DNA of 64,000 bases from positions 868,001 to 932,000 of the forward strand of contig NZ_JBGGTX010000001.1 of assembly GCF_041287255.1 (NCBI RefSeq). The letters are read 5' to 3'. This document shows, piece after piece, positions 1-8,676 of this stretch. This DNA comes from Tamlana flava (GTDB lineage: Bacteria; Bacteroidota; Bacteroidia; Flavobacteriales; Flavobacteriaceae). Both the position numbers and the translations under genes were made by a program. The stretch's first letter is position 1; the number at the start of each line of letters is the position of its first letter. Below the pieces are notes generated by a model. The model did no database searches and was not told the origin of the DNA. It was given only the letters and a program-made list of their open reading frames with translations.

Positions 1-95
1 GTCGTTCCAAAAACGAGACCGGTAAGTTTGGTGTTTTTTATTTCCGCTTTACATGAAACAAAAAGAACTATGATTGTTAATAGTATTTTTTTCAA
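1..95 (-). CDS. apbE: FAD:protein FMN transferase (ApbE-like lipoprotein), N-terminus only
   Basis: Only the first 31 codons are in the window; the gene continues past base 1. It starts with TTG immediately after the stop of the upstream gene. The product begins with a lysine-containing hydrophobic signal ending in a lipobox (F-V-S-C, Cys15), then a Leu-Thr-Gly-Leu-Val-Phe-Gly-Thr segment that resembles the start of ApbE proteins, which covalently attach FMN to threonines of NqrB and NqrC. Known families: ApbE acts outside the cytoplasmic membrane and is often encoded next to nqr genes. Assignment rests on this short segment plus the nearby nqr operon, so it is likely but not certain. Confidence 0.6.
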   Translation of the reverse strand, partial: MKKILLTIIVLFVSCKAEIKNTKLTGLVFGT

Positions 96-473
96 TTAAT
101 TAAGATTCGTTTCAATAACTTGAATACCGTTATACTCCATTAAGTATTCTTCGCCCAGGTAAATGGGTGACTTTTCGCCATTTAAACTACCAATACCAAC
201 ACCTGCATACAACACTTTTGCATCTTGCTCTCTAGCGTGCCGCTTAAATGTTTCCATCCAAACCACATCGTAATTATTGGGATTGTCAGGTAAAATTACT
301 GCTCTTACAATAACAAAGTAATACTGTTTATTTTTATCGATACAGACAAATTGCGGATGCTTTTTCAGCTTACTGTTAATAGCAATAAACTCAAAACCGC
401 GTTGCTCCAATTCCTTTCCAACATGGTTCATGGCAAGATTGTGTAATTCTTGTTTGGTAAGGGGTTTACTCAT
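96..473 (-). CDS. Small conserved protein of the Nqr/ApbE neighbourhood
   Basis: A 125-aa soluble protein without signal peptide or membrane segment, ending directly at the apbE start codon, so the two are probably co-transcribed. Homologues are, as far as I recall, common next to nqr/apbE in Flavobacteriaceae and are sometimes labelled 'Na+-translocating NADH-quinone reductase subunit F', which is a misnomer because it has neither the ferredoxin nor the flavin domain. The middle part (about residues 40-95) has a pattern of 'Pro-x-Phe-Val-x-Ile-Asp, short turn, Tyr-Tyr-Phe-Val-Ile-Val' strands that resembles a degenerate PD-(D/E)xK-type fold, but no catalytic set is visible. Function unknown; a role in Nqr maturation is inference from position. 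Confidence 0.75.
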   Translation of the reverse strand: MSKPLTKQELHNLAMNHVGKELEQRGFEFIAINSKLKKHPQFVCIDKNKQYYFVIVRAVILPDNPNNYDVVWMETFKRHAREQDAKVLYAGVGIGSLNGEKSPIYLGEEYLMEYNGIQVIETNLN

Positions 474-477
474 GTTA

Positions 478-485
478 CAAAAGTA
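478..485 (-). promoter_or_regulatory. Candidate -7 box for the small gene-apbE pair
   Basis: On the minus strand the sequence is TACTTTTG, matching the Bacteroidota TAnnTTTG element. It ends only four bases before the ATG, so transcription would start at or next to the start codon (leaderless or nearly so). No TTG is seen at the usual -33 spacing. Confidence 0.4.
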
Positions 486-746
486 TAAAAAGTTAATTGG
501 ATGATAACATTTTAAAGGCCTTGGTTATAATTGAAAAATAAATCATACTGTATTTAGCAAAAATTACAACCTCTACAGCTAATTAAAAACACTGAGCATT
601 TGAAAAGTTAATATTTGCCTTAATTTGAAATAATTGTATCTTTCCTCAAGTTGTAGATTTAAGAAAGGAATTGTCAATTTATTATTTTTCTGTGTTGGAC
701 TGTTCTTTTCAGAATACAATATAAAACTTTAACTACCTAAAAATAA

Positions 747-2186
747 ATGACTAAACATCCAATTTCTAAAAGAATCGGACTTTTACTAGGACCACTACTT
801 TTTTTAGTTATTCAATTTTTAACGCCCGAAATTATTTCCCAAAAAGCAACCACTGTTATAGCATTGGCCGTTTGGATGGTGCTTTGGTGGATTACCGAGG
901 CTGTTTCTATTTCTGTAACAGCTTTGCTGCCACTTTTATTTTTCCCCCTTTTTAAAGTTATGCCCATGGCCGATGTTGGCTCAAACTACGGAAGCCCCAT
1001 AGTTTTTCTGTTTTTTGGCGGATTTGTTTTGGCTTTGGCTTTAGAAAAGGTCAACCTGCATAAGCGTATTGCTTTAAATATTATTAAAAGAACTGGCACT
1101 ACACCCAATAAAGTCATTCTCGGTTTTATGATTGCCACTGGATTTATGAGTATGTGGATTAGCAACACTGCCAGCACCGTGGTTATGCTACCTATTGCTA
1201 TGTCCGTAATAAAATTGCTGATTGATGATGAAGATGGTTTTACCAAAAAAGATTTAAATTTCGCCATAAGTGTTATGCTCGGCATCGCATTTTCGGCCAA
1301 TGCAGGCGGTATTGCAACGGTCATTGGCACCCCGCCTAATTCAGTTTTAATTGGGCTTCTTGAAAATGAATATCATATTGAAATTTCGTTCTTAAAATGG
1401 ATGGTTTTAGGGCTGCCCTTTTCTGCACTTTTAATTGCAATTATTTATTTAGTATTGGTAAAATGGATGTTTCCTAATAAAGGGCTGGTATTTAATGCAT
1501 CAAAGGATTTTATTGACATTGAACTTAAAAAACTGGGGAAAACTACCCTAAAAGAGAAACACGTTTTAACTGTTTTTGCGGTTATCGTTTCCTTATGGAT
1601 ATTCAGGAGCCTTATAAATTCATTAATTCCAAACTTGGGATTATCAGATACCATGATAAGTGTTTTAGGAGCCATTGCTCTATTTGCAGTTCCTTTTAAC
1701 CTTAAAAAAGGAGACTTTGTTTTGCATTGGAACGATACCCAAAAATTGGCTTGGGGAATTTTAATATTATTCGGTGGTGGCTTGGCACTTGCAAGTGGTA
1801 TGTCCGCCAGTGGTATTGTAGATGTTGTTGCCAACATCATTTCAAATAGCAATATCAGTGTATTGGTAATGGCTTCTGTACTCATTGCCTTGATGTTGTT
1901 TATGACAGAACTAATGAGCAATGTGGCCTTAACGGCTGTTTTAGCTCCCGTAGTGGCAGGCATAGCCATTGGTTTAGAAATAAAGATTTTATATCTGCTC
2001 ATTCCTGTAACTATTGCCAGTAGCTGTGCCTTTATGCTGCCCATGGCAACACCACCAAATGCCATTGTTTTTGCAAGTGGTTATATTAAAGTGAACCAAA
2101 TGGCCCGTGTTGGGATTATCTTGAATTTAATTTCCGTGGTACTTTTAATTTTGGTGTTTCAGTTTGTTTTGCCAATCATATTTTAA
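747..2186 (+). CDS. SLC13/DASS-family Na+-coupled carboxylate transporter
   Basis: A 479-aa integral membrane protein with about a dozen hydrophobic helices. It shows the duplicated signature of the divalent anion:Na+ symporters: Ser-Asn-Thr at 139-141 in the first half, Ser-Asn-Val at 391-393 in the second half, and the Thr-Pro-Pro-Asn-Ala motif at 435-439. Members import succinate, malate, fumarate, citrate or sulfate with Na+. The substrate cannot be told from sequence, but the succinate/citrate branch fits best. It stands alone on the plus strand with its own upstream region and is followed by the DUF6090 array after a short gap. A Na+ gradient made by the neighbouring Nqr would drive it. 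Confidence 0.88.
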   Translation: MTKHPISKRIGLLLGPLLFLVIQFLTPEIISQKATTVIALAVWMVLWWITEAVSISVTALLPLLFFPLFKVMPMADVGSNYGSPIVFLFFGGFVLALALEKVNLHKRIALNIIKRTGTTPNKVILGFMIATGFMSMWISNTASTVVMLPIAMSVIKLLIDDEDGFTKKDLNFAISVMLGIAFSANAGGIATVIGTPPNSVLIGLLENEYHIEISFLKWMVLGLPFSALLIAIIYLVLVKWMFPNKGLVFNASKDFIDIELKKLGKTTLKEKHVLTVFAVIVSLWIFRSLINSLIPNLGLSDTMISVLGAIALFAVPFNLKKGDFVLHWNDTQKLAWGILILFGGGLALASGMSASGIVDVVANIISNSNISVLVMASVLIALMLFMTELMSNVALTAVLAPVVAGIAIGLEIKILYLLIPVTIASSCAFMLPMATPPNAIVFASGYIKVNQMARVGIILNLISVVLLILVFQFVLPIIF

Positions 2187-2238
2187 ATACATTAATACTG
2201 TAACTTAATGAACTAACAAATAATTGCTAACCAAAACA

Positions 2239-2979
2239 ATGATGAAACTCTTCCGCAACATTCGAAAAAAACTCCTCAACCAAAGCAAAATTACCAAGTA
2301 CTTAAAGTATGCTATTGGAGAAATCATCCTTGTTGTAATTGGAATTTTGATAGCCTTACAAATTAATAACTGGAATGAAACAAGAAAAGCTAAAACAAGA
2401 TCGGTTCAATATCATACACGACTCATAGAAGATTTAAATCGTACCATTACCACCAGCCAAAACCTTAATGAAACCGCTCATCATGTTCTAAGTTCTATTA
2501 AACTAACCATTGATTTATTGAATTCAAAAAAATTACCTACAGAAGAGGAACAAAAAGAAATTGATTATACCATAATCTGGTTGAGTCGCTTTAATTATCA
2601 ATTTTCCGAAATGGCAACTTTTGATGAAATGAAAAGCAACGGAGAGCTGAGTTTAATATATAACCTTGACACGAGAAATAAACTAGTTAATTTTCATGAA
2701 TATAGTATCTCTGTAGACGCTATTTTTGACCGTCTTGGTGCTTCCATTATCAACAGCAATACCTTTAGCAAACATATCCTGACTTCGGTTGATCCTGAAA
2801 CATTAGACATTACAAATCATTACAACTTTATGGAAATGGCCGATGACAAGGAATTCATAAACGAATTGTCAAGATTTTCTGTTCATTGGAGAGGCAATGC
2901 CTGGTTCACTAAACAAATTGTGCGAAGAGCGACAGATTTAAAAGAAAGTGTCCAAACCGACTTAGACGAACTCATATGA
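2239..2979 (+). CDS. DUF6090-type membrane-anchored protein, copy 1
   Basis: A 246-aa protein with the typical DUF6090 layout: a basic amphipathic start (Phe-Arg-Asn-Ile-Arg), one transmembrane helix at about residues 26-42 ending in Gln-Ile-Asn-Asn-Trp-Asn-Glu, then a mainly helical domain of about 200 residues. The ATG at 2239 was chosen because Met-Met-Lys-Leu-Phe aligns with Met-Ile-Lys-Phe-Phe of the other copies; an in-frame TTG lies 15 bases upstream. It overlaps the next copy by ATGA, so translation is probably coupled. No function is known for the family; the C-terminal domain shares little with the neighbouring copies. Confidence 0.85.
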   Translation: MMKLFRNIRKKLLNQSKITKYLKYAIGEIILVVIGILIALQINNWNETRKAKTRSVQYHTRLIEDLNRTITTSQNLNETAHHVLSSIKLTIDLLNSKKLPTEEEQKEIDYTIIWLSRFNYQFSEMATFDEMKSNGELSLIYNLDTRNKLVNFHEYSISVDAIFDRLGASIINSNTFSKHILTSVDPETLDITNHYNFMEMADDKEFINELSRFSVHWRGNAWFTKQIVRRATDLKESVQTDLDELI

Positions 2980-3719
2980 TAAAATTCTTTAGAAATATTC
3001 GCAAAAATCTACTCGCTGAAGGTAAAACAGCCAACTACCTAAAATATGCTATTGGCGAAATTGTATTGGTGGTTATAGGAATTTTAATTGCATTACAGAT
3101 TAATAATTGGAACGAGAATAAAAAAGAACGAAAACAAGAACATAAAGTATTAACTGAGCTTTTAAGTTCCCTCGAGAACAATTATACCAGTATGGTATCG
3201 GATTCTTTGAATAGAGTAACTTGGAATACGTCTAGCAACATTGTTATAAATTTTCTTGAAAGTGATTTGCCTTATTCAGATACCTTAAATATTCATTTTC
3301 AGCATGCTCGTAAACCAGGAACAAACTTATCGTTGTCTTATGCTGGTTATGAAGGGTTGAAAAATGTGGGGTATGATATTATTACTTCAGATAGCTTACG
3401 TAAAAGTATTGTGGAATTATTTGAGCTAACACATAAAGCATTACTTGAAGAAATGGAATACTTTGAATCTTTCCAACCAAACAGACAATCAAATATTGAT
3501 AGGCTTTTTAGTTATGATGACAAAAATTTCAATCTCAATGAACCTTTTAATGTTCCTCTTAAACCAAACAATATCGATACATTAAAAAATGATTCTATAT
3601 ATCTTTCTCTTATCAAGTCAGTAAAAATTCAAAGAAATATTATTTCGGTAATTCTTTATAAAAATCTTTCAGAAACAAATAAAGTGATGAAACTTTTAAA
3701 AGAGGAGTTAAGTAAATAA
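2976..3719 (+). CDS. DUF6090-type membrane-anchored protein, copy 2
   Basis: A 247-aa protein. Its first 47 residues, up to the Asn-Asn-Trp-Asn-Glu at the end of the transmembrane helix, are identical to those of copy 3 (3730), while the rest differs strongly. The coding DNA of the first 70 or so bases is also nearly identical to copy 3, but the helix-coding part carries many silent differences, so the protein sequence of the anchor is under selection. The gene begins inside the stop of copy 1 (ATGA overlap) and lies 10 bases before copy 3. The C-terminal part is helical and charged, with no catalytic motif. Function unknown. Confidence 0.86.
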   Translation: MIKFFRNIRKNLLAEGKTANYLKYAIGEIVLVVIGILIALQINNWNENKKERKQEHKVLTELLSSLENNYTSMVSDSLNRVTWNTSSNIVINFLESDLPYSDTLNIHFQHARKPGTNLSLSYAGYEGLKNVGYDIITSDSLRKSIVELFELTHKALLEEMEYFESFQPNRQSNIDRLFSYDDKNFNLNEPFNVPLKPNNIDTLKNDSIYLSLIKSVKIQRNIISVILYKNLSETNKVMKLLKEELSK

Positions 3720-3729
3720 AAAACAATCT

Positions 3730-4503
3730 ATGATTAAATTCTTTAGAAATATTCGCAAAAATCTACTGGCTGAAGGTAAAACAGCCAATTACCTAAAATA
3801 TGCCATAGGTGAAATTGTACTTGTAGTCATTGGTATCTTGATTGCCCTACAGATTAATAATTGGAATGAAAGAAGAAAGCAACGAACTGAAGAAATTGAA
3901 ATTCTTAAAAACATTAAATCTGATTTTGCAAATACTATAATTGAATTTGAAGAAAATAATGCCTTTAAAAAACGTATCATTTCTACTAGTGCTGTTATCT
4001 ATGAAGTTATACATACCAAACGAAATCCATACACAGAAAAACAATTGGACAGTTTAATTAGTGAATTATTGATAAACCCAACCTATAATGGGCAATCAGA
4101 AACCCTTAATATATTGTTCAACTCGGGTAAAATAAATATTATAAGTAACGATTCCATTAAAAATAAATTAGTGCTTTGGCCACAACAAGTTGAAGATATG
4201 ACCGAAGATGAGGTTTATGGAAGTAATATCGTATATAATAACTTGTATCCCATTTTAAAACGTTACGTTTCACTTTACAACGTTAATAATCAACTACAAT
4301 ATAAATTTAAGCTTGTCGATTACTCTTCACAAAGTTCATTTACAAGTGATTATTATAGTTTGCTTAATACTATGGAATTTGAAAGTACTTTAGCATCAAG
4401 AGAATTAACCATTTCAGTTTCACTAATTCTATCTCTCGAATTGATTGAAACAGCAGAAGAAATCATCGCAATGATTGATAAAGAAATAAAAAAATTAAAA
4501 TGA
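3730..4503 (+). CDS. DUF6090-type membrane-anchored protein, copy 3
   Basis: A 257-aa protein of the same layout: basic start, a single helix at about residues 26-42, a conserved Asn-Trp-Asn-Glu, then a Glu/Lys-rich coiled-coil-like stretch (about 48-75) and a helical C-terminal domain. Only the anchor is shared with copy 2; the ectodomain is distinct. It overlaps the next copy by four bases (ATGA). Orientation is likely N-in with the C-terminal domain outside the membrane, given the basic residues before the helix. No known function; presence in a four-gene translationally coupled array suggests the copies act together or as alternatives. Confidence 0.86.
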   Translation: MIKFFRNIRKNLLAEGKTANYLKYAIGEIVLVVIGILIALQINNWNERRKQRTEEIEILKNIKSDFANTIIEFEENNAFKKRIISTSAVIYEVIHTKRNPYTEKQLDSLISELLINPTYNGQSETLNILFNSGKINIISNDSIKNKLVLWPQQVEDMTEDEVYGSNIVYNNLYPILKRYVSLYNVNNQLQYKFKLVDYSSQSSFTSDYYSLLNTMEFESTLASRELTISVSLILSLELIETAEEIIAMIDKEIKKLK

Positions 4504-5297
4504 TAAAATTCTTTCGTCACATCCGTAAGAACCTTCTCAACGAAGGCAAAACCAGTAAATATCTTAAATATGCCATAGGAGAAATCGTATTGGTGGTAAT
4601 AGGTATTTTGATAGCGCTACAAATTAATAATTGGAATGAACAAAGAAAACTTCAAAAGCTAGAAAAAACATATTATGAAAGTTTGTACACCGACATTAAA
4701 AAAGATTCTTTAGAGTATATAAGAAAAAGTAGAAATGCCAATAGAAACATCCAAAAACTAAATAATATTTTAAGATTTATTTATAACGATTATGATATAA
4801 AAAAGACAAAGTTTGATTCAATTGACTTTGGCAATAAAATCTATAAAGATACGCTAGCTCTCATTTTTAGTTTCTCACAAGCTGGTTTTGTTCAATTCCC
4901 TCAAACCTATGAAAACACTATTACTGATTTAAGATCAACTGGAAATATTAAGCTTTTAAAAAATGAAGAACTTAAAAATAGAATAATAGACTATTATAAT
5001 TCCCAAAAACTTTTTAAATCTTGGAATGAATCGCTTATTACAGCAAGACAGACTATGGAATCTGCCCTTAACAATATACTCAATAAGGAAGAACGTGTTG
5101 CCTACAACACAAAGGAAGGGTTGACCAGGGATAAAATAGAATATTCTATTTTTCTTGAAAAATTAAAGCTCGAACCAGAATTTGAAGGTTTGGTAATCGG
5201 CATGCTGCATCTACATTACAGAATATTAAAACAATGTGACGACAATTTAGAATATTATGTAATGCCTATAATGGATAGACTTAAAAAAGAGTTTTAA
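4500..5297 (+). CDS. DUF6090-type membrane-anchored protein, copy 4
   Basis: A 265-aa protein, last of the tandem array. The anchor reads almost as in copies 2 and 3 (differences such as His for Asn at position 7 and Asn-Glu-Gly at 14-16), followed by a Lys/Glu-rich segment and a long helical domain with many Tyr, Asn and Lys. It starts in the stop of copy 3, consistent with one polycistronic message for all four genes. No terminator is obvious after it; the next gene follows 56 bases downstream on the same strand. Function unknown. Confidence 0.86.
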   Translation: MIKFFRHIRKNLLNEGKTSKYLKYAIGEIVLVVIGILIALQINNWNEQRKLQKLEKTYYESLYTDIKKDSLEYIRKSRNANRNIQKLNNILRFIYNDYDIKKTKFDSIDFGNKIYKDTLALIFSFSQAGFVQFPQTYENTITDLRSTGNIKLLKNEELKNRIIDYYNSQKLFKSWNESLITARQTMESALNNILNKEERVAYNTKEGLTRDKIEYSIFLEKLKLEPEFEGLVIGMLHLHYRILKQCDDNLEYYVMPIMDRLKKEF

Positions 5298-5353
5298 AAT
5301 CTAAAGCCAGCCATTTTTTTTGATTCTTAATGAATTATGTCTAACTTAATAAG

Positions 5354-5797
5354 ATGAAAACAACAATCCGCTTTGAAAATGCTATAAGAAGGCTTTATAC
5401 TGCTTTTCACAACAACACTTTAAATCCAGAATGTTGTAAGCAATGTGCCGTTGGGAATATATTGGACAATACCGATAGTTGGAAATATCTATCTGATGAC
5501 CACGGAAGTTTAAGGTTGAATTACCTTGGGCTCGTACACCAAAATCTTGGCAGGAAATTCAATGGCTATTCTCCTTTGGAATTATTACAGATTGAATCTG
5601 TTTTTTTAAGTGCTTGTGGTTACCAATTGCCATTTCACCATAGACATGTAAGACCTAAAAACCCCACCGATAAAAATATTTTATTTGACGGACTTTATGC
5701 CGTTGTTACTTTTTTATGTGAACTTGATGGTATCAGAAATGTAATGGATTATACGAAACTTTTTGAAACTAAAGAGAAAGAACTACAGCGTAATTAA
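5354..5797 (+). CDS. Small conserved Cys-containing protein (often mislabelled Nqr subunit F)
   Basis: A 147-aa soluble protein with a conserved Glu-Cys-Cys-x-x-Cys-Ala-Val-Gly-Asn segment at residues 26-35 and a further Cys near residue 88. I recall very similar proteins in many Flavobacteriaceae beside nqrF, where databases name them Na+-translocating NADH-quinone reductase subunit F; the sequence has no ferredoxin or flavin-reductase domain, so that name is wrong. The clustered cysteines could bind a metal or iron-sulfur cluster, which would fit a role in Nqr assembly, but this is inference. It converges on nqrF and is separated from it by a strong two-way terminator. Confidence 0.75.
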   Translation: MKTTIRFENAIRRLYTAFHNNTLNPECCKQCAVGNILDNTDSWKYLSDDHGSLRLNYLGLVHQNLGRKFNGYSPLELLQIESVFLSACGYQLPFHHRHVRPKNPTDKNILFDGLYAVVTFLCELDGIRNVMDYTKLFETKEKELQRN

Positions 5798-5812
5798 AGT
5801 AACCGACATGAA

Positions 5813-5854
5813 TAAAACAGAAGCCCAATACATCAGTATCGGGCTTCTGTTTTA
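5813..5854. terminator. Bidirectional terminator between the small gene and nqrF
   Basis: A 14-bp perfect stem (TAAAACAGAAGCCC at 5813-5826 with its complement at 5841-5854) around a 14-nt loop, with A runs on one side and T runs on the other, placed between convergent genes. Confidence 0.85.
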
Positions 5855-5912
5855 TAAAGTAATGTTGAAATAAATTCAGCATGACAAATTAATGTCAAAT
5901 CGCGATTAGCGC

Positions 5913-7229
5913 TTAGCCTCCAAAGTCATCAAATCTAATGTTCTCATCTGGGATACCAAAATCTTCTCCCATTTTTTGAACAGCTTTATTCATCAATGGT
6001 GGTCCACAGAAATACAATTCTATATCTTCAGGAGCATCGTGTTTACTTAGGTAATTATCTATCACACAATTGTGGATAAACCCAACAAAACCATCACCTG
6101 GAGAATCTATATCTTTTTTAACTTTCCAATTGTCTTCTGGTAAAGGCTCAGATAAAGCCAAGAAAAATCTGAAGTTAGGGAACTCTTTCTCTAATTTGTA
6201 AAAATGGTCTAAATAGAACAACTCACGCTTAGAACGTCCACCGTACCAATAGGTAACCTTTCTACCTGTTTTTAAAGTCTTAAATAAGTGATACAAGTGT
6301 GAACGCATAGGCGCCATTCCAGCACCACCACCTACATAAAGCATTTCGGCATCAGACTCGTTGATAAAGAATTCACCATAAGGTCCTGAAATAATTACTT
6401 TATCACCCTTCTTTCTTGAGAAAATATAAGATGAAGCTATACCGGGGTTAACATCCATCCAACCATTTTTAGCACGATCCCAAGGTGGGGTGGCAATACG
6501 AACATTCAACATAATTTCACGACCTTCAGCCGGGTAAGAAGCCATGGAATAGGCTCTTTCAACTGTTTCATCATTTTTCATTACCAAGGGCCAAAGCCCA
6601 AACTTATCCCATTCTGCTTGAAACTTATCTGGAGTTTCATGCTCTTCAGGATGCGCCGTAATATCAATATCAGAATATTTAATTTCACATTCAGGAATTT
6701 CAATTTGAATGTAACCACCAGCTTTGTAGTTCATGTCTTCTGGAATTTCAACCACAAACTCTTTAATAAAAGACGCCACATTAAAATTACGAACAACAAC
6801 CGCCTCCCATTTTTTAATACCAAAAACCTCTTCAGGAATGGTAATGTTCATGTCTTGCTTAACCTTTACTTGGCAAGCCAGACGTGCACCATGCTGCAAT
6901 TCCTTTCTTGTAAAATGAGGGGTTTCCGTTGGAAGCGCTTCCCCACCACCAGATAATACATGGCATTCGCATTGAATACAAGTTCCACCGCCACCACAGG
7001 CAGACGGTAAAAATATTTTCTTGGAACCTAAAGTTGAAAGCAAACTTCCTCCAGAAGCCACTTCAATTTCCTTTTCACCATTTATGGTAATCTTAACTGG
7101 ACCCGAAGGGGATAATTTTTGTTTTACAACTAATAGTAATGCAACCAACAACAACGTAATAACTAAAAACGCTACTACTGTTACTGTAATTGTTCCTGTT
7201 GTACTTGCGGCTAAAATCATGTTACTCAT
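5913..7229 (-). CDS. nqrF: Na+-translocating NADH:quinone reductase subunit F
   Basis: A 438-aa protein, full family length. An N-terminal membrane helix (about 13-36) is followed by a plant-type 2Fe-2S ferredoxin domain with ligands Cys78, Cys84, Cys87 and Cys119. Next comes an FAD domain (Arg225-Ala-Tyr-Ser) and an NADH-binding lobe (Gly-Gly-Gly-Ala-Gly-Met-Ala-Pro around 300-307, and Cys-Gly-Pro-Pro near the C-terminus). NqrF takes hydride from NADH and passes electrons into the membrane part of the Na+ pump. It is the last gene of nqrABCDEF and overlaps nqrE by eight bases. Confidence 0.98.
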   Translation of the reverse strand: MSNMILAASTTGTITVTVVAFLVITLLLVALLLVVKQKLSPSGPVKITINGEKEIEVASGGSLLSTLGSKKIFLPSACGGGGTCIQCECHVLSGGGEALPTETPHFTRKELQHGARLACQVKVKQDMNITIPEEVFGIKKWEAVVVRNFNVASFIKEFVVEIPEDMNYKAGGYIQIEIPECEIKYSDIDITAHPEEHETPDKFQAEWDKFGLWPLVMKNDETVERAYSMASYPAEGREIMLNVRIATPPWDRAKNGWMDVNPGIASSYIFSRKKGDKVIISGPYGEFFINESDAEMLYVGGGAGMAPMRSHLYHLFKTLKTGRKVTYWYGGRSKRELFYLDHFYKLEKEFPNFRFFLALSEPLPEDNWKVKKDIDSPGDGFVGFIHNCVIDNYLSKHDAPEDIELYFCGPPLMNKAVQKMGEDFGIPDENIRFDDFGG

Positions 7230-7971
7230 TTACTTTTATGTTGTTAGCTAACACTTCTTCGTCTGTATTTTCTACTTCGCTCAACGCAATGTTATCTTCT
7301 GTATCTTTTTTAACGGATGCAGTAGTTTTTTCCTCTTTTGCGCCTTCATCATCACCACCTGTTAACATACCTCCAAAACTCATAAAACCTATAGCCATTA
7401 AACCTGTAATGATGAAGGTAATACCTAATCCTCTTAACGCCGGCGGCACCTTCGAGTATCTGATTTTTTCACGAATAGCTGCAATAGCCAAAATAGCTAA
7501 AAACCATCCTATTCCTGAGGCAATACCATAATTAAAAGCTAAACCTAAAGAAGGAATTTCACGAGATTGCATAAATAGTGAACCTCCCAAAATAGCACAG
7601 TTTACAGCAATAAGTGGCAAGAAAATACCAAGTGAGTTGTATAATGATGGTGAAAATTTTTCAACCACAATTTCAACCAATTGCACCATGGTAGCAATTG
7701 TTGCTATGAACATGATGAATGATAAGAAGCTTAAATCGTAATCGGCATATTCTTCACCCAACCAAGTTAAAGCACCGGGTTGCAAAAGATATTGATCTAA
7801 GAGCCAGTTTAAAGGCACCGTAATAGCCAATACAAATATTACGGCAGCACCAAGACCAACTGCCGTACTTACCTTTTTTGATACTGCAAGATAAGAGCAC
7901 ATCCCTAAGAACGTGGCAAATACCATGTTATCAATAAATATTGATTTAAAAAATAATTCTATATGTTCCAT
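7222..7971 (-). CDS. nqrE: Na+-translocating NADH:quinone reductase subunit E
   Basis: A six-helix membrane subunit. The ATG at 7971 gives the usual start (Met-Glu-His-Ile-Glu-Leu-Phe); the reading frame is open ten codons further upstream but those do not fit the family. Cys25 and Cys125 sit in the half-helices that, together with the matching cysteines of NqrD, hold the iron centre in the membrane. The 249-aa length exceeds the roughly 200 aa of proteobacterial NqrE because of a charged Glu/Lys-rich tail (about residues 205-249), a feature I believe is usual in Bacteroidota. Overlaps nqrF by eight bases. Confidence 0.97.
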   Translation of the reverse strand: MEHIELFFKSIFIDNMVFATFLGMCSYLAVSKKVSTAVGLGAAVIFVLAITVPLNWLLDQYLLQPGALTWLGEEYADYDLSFLSFIMFIATIATMVQLVEIVVEKFSPSLYNSLGIFLPLIAVNCAILGGSLFMQSREIPSLGLAFNYGIASGIGWFLAILAIAAIREKIRYSKVPPALRGLGITFIITGLMAIGFMSFGGMLTGGDDEGAKEEKTTASVKKDTEDNIALSEVENTDEEVLANNIKVNE

Positions 7972-8023
7972 ATGCTTTATTTTGATATATTCCCGAAACA
8001 AGCTCAGGATGACAAGTCGTCAA

Positions 8024-8671
8024 TTAATGATCTTCTATTAATGCTTTATTTTTTGTTCTTTGCACCCAAATAATAATACCCACAACGATTAATGCCATTG
8101 GCGACAACAGCATAAAACCGTTATTTTCATAACCTATGGCGTACAAACCAGTTTTTTCAATAGGATCACCCAACACCTTAAAACCTAATAAAGTACCAGA
8201 TCCAAGCAATTCTCTAAAGAACCCAACGATAATTAAGATGGCACCGTAGCCTGCTGCATTTCCTATACCATCTAAAAACGAACGCCATGGGCCATTACCT
8301 AAGGCGAAGGCTTCAAAACGTCCCATAATAATACAGTTGGTAATGATTAACCCTACGAATACGGATAATGTTTTACTCAACTCATACGAGAATGCCTTAA
8401 GCACTTGGTCAACAATAATTACTAAAGCAGCAACAACAACCAATTGAACAATGATTCTAATTTTTGAAGGAATGATGTTTCTCATTAAAGAAATAACAAC
8501 ATTACCAATACCTAAAACCGCCATTACCGAGATAGCCATAACAATTGATGCTTTCAACTGTGCCGTAATTGCCAATGCCGAACATATACCTAAAACCTGA
8601 ATGGTAATTGGGTTATTATCCGCTAATGGATCTGTAATTAACTTGGCGTCTTTTTTTGATAAAAGTCCCAT
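8024..8671 (-). CDS. nqrD: Na+-translocating NADH:quinone reductase subunit D
   Basis: A 215-aa membrane subunit, homologous in fold to NqrE. Cys30 and Cys113 are in the positions that bind the intramembrane iron centre with NqrE. The family signatures Ile-Gly-Asn-Val-Val-Ile-Ser and Thr-Asn-Cys-Ile-Ile-Met-Gly-Arg are present. It follows nqrC after five bases and precedes nqrE by 52 bases, as in other nqr operons. Confidence 0.97.
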   Translation of the reverse strand: MGLLSKKDAKLITDPLADNNPITIQVLGICSALAITAQLKASIVMAISVMAVLGIGNVVISLMRNIIPSKIRIIVQLVVVAALVIIVDQVLKAFSYELSKTLSVFVGLIITNCIIMGRFEAFALGNGPWRSFLDGIGNAAGYGAILIIVGFFRELLGSGTLLGFKVLGDPIEKTGLYAIGYENNGFMLLSPMALIVVGIIIWVQRTKNKALIEDH

Positions 8672-8676
8672 ATAAA

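Noticed and set aside
1445..2065. A 206-codon open frame on the opposite strand of the SLC13 gene
   Set aside because: It lies entirely within the transporter gene, has no motif, and the plus-strand product is a clear family member.
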